From Clostridia bacterium (GTDB lineage Bacteria; Bacillota; Clostridia; Christensenellales; CAG-1252), in contig JAGAAA010000105.1 in assembly GCA_017615495.1 (NCBI GenBank), positions 1-10,626 of the forward strand: a DNA stretch of 10,626 nucleotides, written 5' to 3'. Position 1 is the first letter of the stretch; every line of letters starts with the position of its first letter. Positions 5,099 through 10,626 of this stretch are shown one piece after another. Under the pieces are notes generated by a model. That model was not told the DNA's origin. It worked only from the letters and a program-made list of their open reading frames with translations, and did not search any database. A program made the translations under genes and the position numbers.

Positions 5099-6056
5099 TG
5101 GGAATACCCGATTGGGCTCCGCGTTTTTTGAGGAAAGCGAGCGCGGGCGCGGCGAGGACAAAAAGCGACAAGGCAAGCCCGAGGTAAGAGACCACGGGAT
5201 AGGTTGTTTTAACGATCCTCGCAAAGCCAAAGCCGGAGATCAAAATTCCGCAGACGGTCACCACCCCCGCGGCAAAGATCCTATCTCCGGAGAGCCTTGT
5301 CAAGCCGTCGATTGAAAGAAAAGCGCAACTTGCCATGGTGGTGACGATGGCGAGCAGGAGGGAAATTTGCGCCACCTTCCCTAGCCCGTCCTTATGCGCC
5401 GCAATGAGGAAAGGCATATCGCCCCCGTCCGTCACGCATCGCCGCATAAAATAGAGCATCAAAAAGATCACGGCGCCCGAAACGAGGCTTGCGCCTACGC
5501 GCTCCCTAAAAGTGGCGTTCTCCCCTTCCTTCATAAGCAACGCGCCGGAAAACAAAAGGTTCATCCCGCCGTAACAAAGGGCGGCAATCGGGTGAAAGCC
5601 GCCCGACACTCCCTTGCCCGCCCTAGCACCCACAAGCACCACGATCGCCGTCATCATAGGGACGGCTAGGAGGTTTAATGCCGAAAGCGCCTCCGTCCTC
5701 TCCCCCGAGAGGAAAACCATGCCCACCGCAAGAAAAACCGCAAGCCCTCTTTGCCCCGTTAAGCCAAAAAGCACCTCTTCCGCCGCGGCGATCATCGCGG
5801 CGTATACGGCAAAGGAACAAAGGCTCACCACCGCATCCGCGACGGTTTTAACGCGGGGAGGAAGATGCCGCCCTCTTGCCCCCGCCTGCAAAAAGGCAAA
5901 GGCGCATACCGCCATAAACAACGCGGAAAGAAACAGCCCCCAAACGCCGTCCTTCCCGAAAAAGAGGCTCACCTCTTGCCCGGTGGCAAACCCCGCGCCC
6001 ACCACGGAGCCCACAAACAGCGCCGCCGTGCAAAACACTTTTTTAACGCTTTTCAT
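5070..6056 (-). CDS. YkvI-like multi-pass membrane protein (APC-superfamily-like putative transporter)
   Basis: This 328-residue, very hydrophobic protein has about ten predicted helices. The first helix carries GSVVGAGFATGQEVSLFF (residues 16-33), the broken-helix GAGFAxGQE pattern of the YkvI/COG3949 family, which resembles substrate-binding TM1 of amino-acid transporters. Family length is about 340, so it appears complete. The substrate is unknown. The ATG at 6054-6056 is supported by family-like starts (MKSVKKVF) but has no recognisable Shine-Dalgarno sequence. It begins only 14 bp after the terminator U-tract of the upstream operon, and I see no promoter in between, so it may depend on read-through or on a promoter inside the upstream gene. 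The tRNA-Ser gene follows 20 bp downstream under its own promoter. It could alternatively be described simply as an uncharacterised membrane protein. Confidence 0.8.
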   Translation of the reverse strand: MKSVKKVFCTAALFVGSVVGAGFATGQEVSLFFGKDGVWGLFLSALFMAVCAFAFLQAGARGRHLPPRVKTVADAVVSLCSFAVYAAMIAAAEEVLFGLTGQRGLAVFLAVGMVFLSGERTEALSALNLLAVPMMTAIVVLVGARAGKGVSGGFHPIAALCYGGMNLLFSGALLMKEGENATFRERVGASLVSGAVIFLMLYFMRRCVTDGGDMPFLIAAHKDGLGKVAQISLLLAIVTTMASCAFLSIDGLTRLSGDRIFAAGVVTVCGILISGFGFARIVKTTYPVVSYLGLALSLFVLAAPALAFLKKRGAQSGIPIDKPPPHTI

Positions 6057-6070
6057 AGTGATAGATATGT

Positions 6071-6096
6071 AAAAAAAGCGGCGTAAATGCCGCTTT
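6071..6096 (-). terminator. Intrinsic terminator after the TPR gene
   Basis: The stem AAAGCGGC / GCCGCTTT (6075-6082 and 6089-6096) has a 6-nt loop, followed on the - strand by U7 (A7 at 6071-6077). It starts 2 bp after the TPR gene stop codon and closes the three-gene operon, immediately upstream of the ykvI-like start. Confidence 0.88.
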
Positions 6097-6098
6097 GT

Positions 6099-7766
6099 TC
6101 AATCCGCCAAAATTGCCGCCAACAGTCGCACCCGCGCCAAGTTCACGCGGCGGAAGCCAAACACAAATTCCAAAACGAACTTGCACGCTTCGGTTTCGTT
6201 TTTGGCATCGATACCAAAAGGCACCTGCCCCTCCGCAAGCAAGCGGTACAAAAACGCGCCCGCGACGGTTTGCGTCGAAAGGTCCTCCGCGCCGTCCACC
6301 TTTGCCGCCCGCTCCGCGAAATCGATCAAACGCTTTTCGCAATCGGCGTCCGTCATGCACATCAAAAAGGCGTAAACCTCGCCGTACGCCTTGCGCACGG
6401 GAAGCGGCCATTCTTCAAACTTTTGCGGCTTCGCGCAAGAAACGCGGATGGGCACCACCGACTGCGCCACGTAAAGCCAACCTTTGTTTTTGTGCGCGTA
6501 AAGCTTGGCGAAAACGTTGCGTTTCAAAATGAGGTCCACCTCGTAACGAAGCAACATTTGCGAGAAAAAGGCGTCCACGGGGCGGCTTTGCACCTCGCCG
6601 AAAAAGGAGATGATCTTCTCCGCCGTACGGCGCCCGCCCTCGTCCAAAATCAAACGGACGGCGTTGCGGAATTCCTCATCCGTCAGCATCAGCGCCGCAA
6701 AACTTTCGGCGTTTTTCGCCTGCTTCAAAACGTAGCGCTCCAAAACGGACGAAACTTCCGTGGGCATCCTCCCCGGAAAGTTCACTTGGCACTTTTTGAG
6801 CCGCCGCCACCCTTTTAGCAAGGCGTCCTGCGGGTAATTGCCGTAAAGGGCAAACAGTCGCTTTAAGCAGTCCTCGCTCTTTATTTTGTCCCCGCCGTTG
6901 AGGTAAGTTGCCGCCGCCACGAAATGCGCGCCCGGCACGTAGGGGTTTTGTTCCACCAACTTTTCCGAAAGACGGCACGCAACGGCGTGGTCTTCCAAGT
7001 TTTCCGCCGTCAGGATGGCGTAATAGATTTCGCTTCCGCCCTCGCAAACGCCCGAAAGCAAGGGAGCGTATTCCTTCTTTTTGAACTTGTCGATCAAAAC
7101 GTAAAGCACAAAGCCGTTTTTGGGGTCGCTGCGAACGATCTCTTCCGCCAACGCTACGGCGCGATCGTTTTCCTTCTTTTTAAGATACGCGCGCAAGCAG
7201 ACCACCATTGCGGCGGCGTACTGCTCCGAATCCTTTTGCGCCTCCGACGCGATGCGGATGGCTTCGTCGTATTCCCCATGCGACAAGGCAAAGTTTGCCC
7301 TCGCCACGAGCATGGCGTCCCCGCCAAGGGGCGGCTCTTTCTCCTTGCCCACGACAAAAAAGTCGGGGGTGGCAGGTTTTTCCTCTTCATCCACGCCAAG
7401 TTCCCGCATCACTTCGTCCATTGCGTCAAGGGTGTCGTCATCCCCTTCGTAATGGGCTTTTTTTGCAATGTAGTGTAAGGATTCGTAAAAATGCCCCAGT
7501 TCGCTCGAGGCGCGCGCCAAAACGTCAAACACCTCCGCGCGAAAACTGCGACTGTAACACAAAACGTCAAGCGCCACGTCCGCCGCTTCCGCAAAGCGGC
7601 CCATCGAGACCAAAATTTCCGCGCAAAAAACTTTGTACTCTGCGCTGCCCTTGCCGCGAACGGCTTTTTCGCAGTACAGAAGGGCGCGATCAAACTCCCC
7701 CCTACCGAAAGACAGTTTCGACAAACGAAAATACTCTTCGGGCGTTTGGTCAAATTTTATGATCAT
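6099..7766 (-). CDS. TPR-repeat protein of unknown function
   Basis: This 555-residue soluble protein has no signal peptide or membrane helix. The N-terminus has at least two TPR-like helical hairpins (about residues 9-38, GEFDRALLYCEKAV, and 44-72, GRFAEAADVALDVL). A charged linker (about 106-148) precedes further TPR-like units at about 151-215 (HGEYDEAIRIASEA and NDRAVALAEEIVRSDP) and 246-308. The C-terminal 230 residues are helical with no motif I recognise. TPR proteins normally act as protein-binding scaffolds. Its ATG lies 17 bp inside the end of hslO, in another frame, with only weak ribosome-binding sequence, so translation is probably coupled to hslO. It is the last gene of the operon and is followed by a terminator. 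A role alongside Hsp33, such as client handling or stress response, is possible but is only inferred from position. Confidence 0.75.
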   Translation of the reverse strand: MIIKFDQTPEEYFRLSKLSFGRGEFDRALLYCEKAVRGKGSAEYKVFCAEILVSMGRFAEAADVALDVLCYSRSFRAEVFDVLARASSELGHFYESLHYIAKKAHYEGDDDTLDAMDEVMRELGVDEEEKPATPDFFVVGKEKEPPLGGDAMLVARANFALSHGEYDEAIRIASEAQKDSEQYAAAMVVCLRAYLKKKENDRAVALAEEIVRSDPKNGFVLYVLIDKFKKKEYAPLLSGVCEGGSEIYYAILTAENLEDHAVACRLSEKLVEQNPYVPGAHFVAAATYLNGGDKIKSEDCLKRLFALYGNYPQDALLKGWRRLKKCQVNFPGRMPTEVSSVLERYVLKQAKNAESFAALMLTDEEFRNAVRLILDEGGRRTAEKIISFFGEVQSRPVDAFFSQMLLRYEVDLILKRNVFAKLYAHKNKGWLYVAQSVVPIRVSCAKPQKFEEWPLPVRKAYGEVYAFLMCMTDADCEKRLIDFAERAAKVDGAEDLSTQTVAGAFLYRLLAEGQVPFGIDAKNETEACKFVLEFVFGFRRVNLARVRLLAAILAD

Positions 7767-8634
7767 ACTTTTGCCAGATCTCTATGACGTCCTGCTTGCT
7801 GAAAACGTACTTTTTGCCGCAAAAATGGCAAACCACTTCGATTTCGCCGCGCTCCATCAGCAAATTGACGGAATCCCCCCTGCCGAGGGTGATGACCGCG
7901 TTGCTCATTTGCTCACGGCTGCACTTGCAATGATATTCCGGGGTAACTTCCGGGAAATACTCGATCTCAAAATGACCGAAATAATCCTTCAAAATGTCTG
8001 AAGGCTCCTTGACCTTCAAGATCTCGCCCACGCCCGCGAAGGAAGAGACGATGTCCTCCACCACGACGAGGATGTGCTCCGGGCAACCCGGCATGGGTTG
8101 CACCAAAACGCCGCCCGCCGCCTGGCAGGTGCCGTCTTCGCCGATCAAAACTTCCAGAGCAAGCGCCGTCGGAGAGCCTTCGCTACGGGTAAAGTACCAA
8201 GCAAAGTCCTCTTCGAGATTGCCCCTTACGAGTTCGGTCTTGCCTACGTAGGGGTCCTTTAAGCCCAAATCCTTGATGACGGTGATAAAGCCTTCGTTGC
8301 CGATGCCCTTAAAAAGGTCTTGCTTGCCGTTGCCGAGCGGGGGCAAAACGGCGTCCTTGTTTTGGATGTAGCCCCTGACCTTGGCGCCGGCGTCCGCCGC
8401 CACGATGATGGAGCCCAAAACGCCCTTGTCCTGCACGTGCACGCTAAGTTTTTCCTTCTCGCCCTTAAGTTCGTTGGACATATAGGCGGCGACGGACAAA
8501 ACCTTGCCCAGAGCTTCCGCCGCAAGGGGCGAAAGACCGTGCAATTTGATCGCTTCGTTTACGAGATCGGTGGTTTTAAACGCAACCACCTTGACTTGCC
8601 CGTCAAAAACCAGAGCCTTGGCTATGCTGTCCAT
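7750..8634 (-). CDS. hslO: Hsp33 redox-regulated molecular chaperone
   Basis: This 294-residue protein has the usual Hsp33 length. Hsp33 is a cytosolic holdase: oxidation of its four C-terminal cysteines releases zinc and activates it to bind unfolding proteins during oxidative or heat stress. The family pattern is complete: an N-terminal MDSIAKALVFDGQVKVVAF, the GSIIVAADAGAKVRGYI core (74-90), the QPMPGC segment (179-184), and the zinc site CKC (C236, C238) with CHFC (C269, C272), so redox switching should be intact. The ATG at 8632-8634 overlaps the TAA of the upstream gene by one base (TAATG), with AGAGGA as ribosome binding site. The downstream TPR gene overlaps its 3' end by 17 bp. Both overlaps imply one polycistronic mRNA. 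Confidence 0.97.
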   Translation of the reverse strand: MDSIAKALVFDGQVKVVAFKTTDLVNEAIKLHGLSPLAAEALGKVLSVAAYMSNELKGEKEKLSVHVQDKGVLGSIIVAADAGAKVRGYIQNKDAVLPPLGNGKQDLFKGIGNEGFITVIKDLGLKDPYVGKTELVRGNLEEDFAWYFTRSEGSPTALALEVLIGEDGTCQAAGGVLVQPMPGCPEHILVVVEDIVSSFAGVGEILKVKEPSDILKDYFGHFEIEYFPEVTPEYHCKCSREQMSNAVITLGRGDSVNLLMERGEIEVVCHFCGKKYVFSKQDVIEIWQKYDHKI

Positions 8635-9731
8635 TACTTTTTCCTCTTATACGAAATGTGCTTGGTGGGCTGCTTTTTCTTCTTTTCTTGCGGAGCATCT
8701 TCCTTGCCGGCGGATGCGTCCTCCGCTCTTGCGCGAGCCGCAAGCGCCACCGCGCTGCCCTCCTGCGCCTTTTTCTTGGCTTCTTTATAGGGGTTCACGC
8801 CGCGGCGAGTTTCCATCATTTGACCCGCGCCGCCTTCAAACTGCCTCAAAATGAAGTTGCCAAACGCCTTTTGCGCGCAGCTTGTCCACAGCCCCGCGAG
8901 GAAGGCAAAGCCCAACCCGAGGAACAAAATGCCCACGATAAAGTTCAAGATCGAGCCCGCTGCCGAAAGCAGGAACAGCCCGATGGAAAACGCCGCCGTA
9001 AAGAGCGCCGTCGGCCAGAGGAGCAAGAAGAGGATGCAGCTGTTTTTCAAAGAATCCTTAAGTGAGAAGCGATAGCAAGCAAAGATGGGGAGCAGGAAGT
9101 ACAAAATGGACACCGCCACCCAAGTGAACAAGATCAAAAAGACAAAGAGCGTCCAGGAGCCGCCCGTCGCCGCGCCCGTCTTCAACAGGCTGATGTGCCA
9201 AAACGCGCCGTACAGCACGCCGCACATAAAGGCGCCAAACGCAAACGCCACGATGAGGAAGGGCTTCCAAAGCCTCTTGATACCGCGGAAAAAGCTCTTG
9301 ACGGGACGAACGTTTTCACCCCACATATAGCCGCGCATGCAATGGAACAAGCCGGAAAGGCCAAACACCATCGGCACGATGGATGCGGATAACACCGGGA
9401 TATAAACGTGGAAGTAATGTTCAAAAAGGATCTTATACCCTTCCGCCATCGTATTCACCACGCCGGGGTAGCCGATGCCCACCTGCCCGATGAAGTTGTA
9501 GTCCCCCGCGGCGAAGAAATAATTCTTTGCCAGCATGGGCCAAACGAAAATGCAAAAGATGAAGGGCAACGCAAAGATGAACGCGTACAAGAGGTTCATC
9601 AAAAGCATCTTGCTGAGGTTCTCCGAAAACACGCTGAAAGCGTGCTTGACGGAATGCTGTTCCACCTCGCCCTTGTTCGTGCGACGATCTCTGTCAACCG
9701 TTAACTTTAACAACAAATCAACTCTGCTCAT
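8634..9731 (-). CDS. Six-helix membrane protein, YesL/DUF624-like, with a charged C-terminal tail
   Basis: This 365-residue integral membrane protein has about six helices (roughly residues 43-66, 108-130, 156-178, 193-218, 233-256, 262-283). The cytoplasmic tail (about 308-365) is rich in Lys, Arg, Ala and Glu and ends KHISYKRKK. The RFSLKDSLKNSCILFLLLWP segment resembles the YRxSxKxSxKNA stretch of DUF624 (YesL) proteins; these have no established biochemical role, and this match is moderate. The start is ATG at 9729-9731 because AGGAG (9737-9741) lies 5 nt upstream. A GTG six bases earlier (9735-9737) overlaps that ribosome binding site and is unlikely. It is the first gene of the operon with hslO and the TPR gene, joined by a one-base TAATG overlap. 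Confidence 0.72.
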   Translation of the reverse strand: MSRVDLLLKLTVDRDRRTNKGEVEQHSVKHAFSVFSENLSKMLLMNLLYAFIFALPFIFCIFVWPMLAKNYFFAAGDYNFIGQVGIGYPGVVNTMAEGYKILFEHYFHVYIPVLSASIVPMVFGLSGLFHCMRGYMWGENVRPVKSFFRGIKRLWKPFLIVAFAFGAFMCGVLYGAFWHISLLKTGAATGGSWTLFVFLILFTWVAVSILYFLLPIFACYRFSLKDSLKNSCILFLLLWPTALFTAAFSIGLFLLSAAGSILNFIVGILFLGLGFAFLAGLWTSCAQKAFGNFILRQFEGGAGQMMETRRGVNPYKEAKKKAQEGSAVALAARARAEDASAGKEDAPQEKKKKQPTKHISYKRKK

Positions 9732-9760
9732 AGTCACTCCTGCCCTTATTTTACACTAAA

Positions 9761-9791
9761 ATTAAAAAATATCAAAGTAAATATAAGTCAA
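9761..9791 (-). promoter_or_regulatory. Possible promoter of the DUF624-like/hslO/TPR operon
   Basis: In the AT-rich divergent region the - strand shows TTGACT (9786-9791, 5 of 6) and TTTAAT (9761-9766, 5 of 6) with a long 19-bp spacer. A second candidate -10, TAAAAT (9748-9753), would start transcription almost at the ribosome binding site. A promoter is expected here, but the exact boxes are uncertain. Confidence 0.35.
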
Positions 9792-9795
9792 TTCT

Positions 9796-9824
9796 TTGAC
9801 AATCGCCGTTTTTTTTGTTAGCAT
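9796..9824 (+). promoter_or_regulatory. Promoter of asd, extended -10 type
   Basis: TTGACA (9796-9801, perfect) is followed by a 17-bp spacer and TAGCAT (9819-9824, 4 of 6). A TG dinucleotide (9816-9817) one base upstream of the -10 box can compensate for the weak box. Transcription would start near 9831. Confidence 0.6.
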
Positions 9825-9835
9825 TTAATGCGGAA

Positions 9836-9852
9836 CCGACGGATATCGTCGG
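9836..9852 (+). other. Hairpin at the 5' end of the asd mRNA
   Basis: CCGACG / CGTCGG (9836-9841 and 9847-9852) with a GATAT loop forms a 6-bp GC-rich stem about 5 nt from the predicted mRNA start and 7 nt before the ribosome binding site (9860-9864). There is no U-tract, so it is not a terminator. It may protect the 5' end or tune translation. Confidence 0.5.
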
Positions 9853-9868
9853 AAATTACGGAGGCAAT

Positions 9869-10626
9869 ATGAGAAAAATCAATCTCGCCGTCGTCGGCGC
9901 GACGGGCATGGTCGGCAACAAATTTTTGGAAGTTCTTACCGAGCGCAAGCTCCCGGTGGAAAACTATTATCTTTTCGCAAGCGCAAAAAGCGCGGGCAAG
10001 GTGATCGACTTTATGGGCAAGCCCCACACCGTGATCGAACTGACGGAGGAAAACGTCAAAAAGGTCAACGTGGACATCGCCTTGTTCAGCGCGGGCGGCT
10101 CGGTCAGCAAGACGTTTGCTCCCATCTTTGCCGCGCAAGGCGCCATCGTGGTGGATAACAGCAGCCAATGGCGTATGGACAAGGACGTGCCCCTCGTGGT
10201 GCCGGAAGTCAACCCCGACGACGTGGATTGGAACCACGGCATCATTGCAAACCCCAACTGCTCTACCATCCAAGCGATGCTTGCTTTGAAGCCTCTTGAC
10301 GAAAAGTACCACATCAAGCGCGTGGTGTACTCCACCTATCAGGCGGTCAGCGGTGCCGGCGTGCAAGGCTATATGGATTTGAAGGACGGCATCGAGGGCG
10401 TGGCTCCCAAAAAGTTCCCCTACCCCATCTTCGGCAACGTCATCCCACAGATCGACGTCTTCCTCGACAACGGTTACACCAAAGAAGAGGAAAAGATGAT
10501 CAACGAGACTCGCAAGATCCTCGGCAGGCCCGACCTTCGCGTGACGGCTACCACCGTGCGCGTGCCGGTCTTCCACGGTCATAGCGAAAGCATCAACCTT
10601 GAGTTTGATAAGCCCTGCACCTTGGA
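9869..10626 (+). CDS. asd: Aspartate-semialdehyde dehydrogenase (3' truncated by window)
   Basis: Translation from the ATG at 9869-9871, 4 nt after GGAGG (9860-9864), gives 252 residues to the window edge of an expected 330 or so. The enzyme reduces aspartyl-4-phosphate to aspartate semialdehyde with NADPH, the branch point to lysine/diaminopimelate, threonine and methionine. Visible signatures are the nucleotide-binding GATGMVG (10-16), SAGGSVS (74-80), DNSSQWRM (96-103), NPNCST with catalytic C131, STYQAVSGAG (155-164) with the active-site Gln, and RVPVFHGHSE (231-240) with Arg and the catalytic His, matching the bacterial ASADH family. It is divergent from the hslO operon and has its own short leader without room for a lysine riboswitch. 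A long frame on the opposite strand is an antisense shadow. Confidence 0.97.
   Translation, partial: MRKINLAVVGATGMVGNKFLEVLTERKLPVENYYLFASAKSAGKVIDFMGKPHTVIELTEENVKKVNVDIALFSAGGSVSKTFAPIFAAQGAIVVDNSSQWRMDKDVPLVVPEVNPDDVDWNHGIIANPNCSTIQAMLALKPLDEKYHIKRVVYSTYQAVSGAGVQGYMDLKDGIEGVAPKKFPYPIFGNVIPQIDVFLDNGYTKEEEKMINETRKILGRPDLRVTATTVRVPVFHGHSESINLEFDKPCTL

Noticed and set aside
6087..6818. 243-residue + strand frame and several other frames between 6043 and 7787
   Set aside because: All are antisense or out-of-frame shadows of the TPR gene; none has domain signatures or start signals.
9735..9737. GTG start for the DUF624-like gene
   Set aside because: It overlaps the AGGAG ribosome binding site; the ATG two codons later has correct 5-nt spacing.
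9818..10582. 254-residue open frame on the - strand
   Set aside because: It lies antisense to asd, whose catalytic motifs are all present on the + strand. The His- and Asp-rich translation is a shadow.

Overview
This window looks like chromosomal DNA of a Gram-positive Bacillota bacterium, probably an uncultured Clostridia lineage. The reasons are strong GGAGG-type ribosome binding sites, sigma-A promoters (TTGACA with 17-18 bp to TATAAT), short intergenic gaps closed by U-rich intrinsic terminators, and an Hsp33/MgtE/M29/YkvI gene set. The lineage call is an inference. No phage gene, transposase or CRISPR array is visible.

Layout, left to right. (1) Bases 1-232 hold the 3' end of an mgtE magnesium channel gene on the + strand. 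It faces an M29 metallo-aminopeptidase gene on the - strand (291-1409), and one bidirectional terminator serves both. (2) Bases 1515-4505 hold a cyclic-di-GMP pair on the - strand: a membrane-anchored GGDEF diguanylate cyclase (1552-2946) and a seven-helix HD-GYP phosphodiesterase (3117-4442). Each has its own promoter, and the cyclase has a structured mRNA leader. (3) Bases 4506-4961 have no credible protein gene but are densely structured. They hold an array of small hairpins separated by ATATCATCA / TGATGATAT spacers (4564-4735), a strong terminator-like hairpin (4739-4770), and a 145-bp segment (4770-4914) whose two ends are built from pieces of the neighbouring tRNA-Ser gene. On the - strand that segment would read as a closed-stem RNA with a 3' CCA followed by a terminator. 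(4) tRNA-Ser(UGA) lies at 4962-5049; its promoter overlaps the stop codon of a ykvI-like membrane protein gene (5070-6056). (5) Bases 6071-9731 hold a - strand operon of three overlapping genes: a YesL/DUF624-like membrane protein, hslO (Hsp33) and a TPR protein of unknown function, closed by a terminator at 6071-6096. (6) asd (aspartate-semialdehyde dehydrogenase) starts divergently at 9869 and runs off the right edge.

The proteins are mostly housekeeping: Mg2+ uptake, peptide turnover, redox chaperone, and lysine/threonine/methionine/diaminopimelate synthesis. The regulatory theme is c-di-GMP turnover. The part most likely to be undescribed is 4564-4914, a tRNA-associated, structured, non-coding repeat region.
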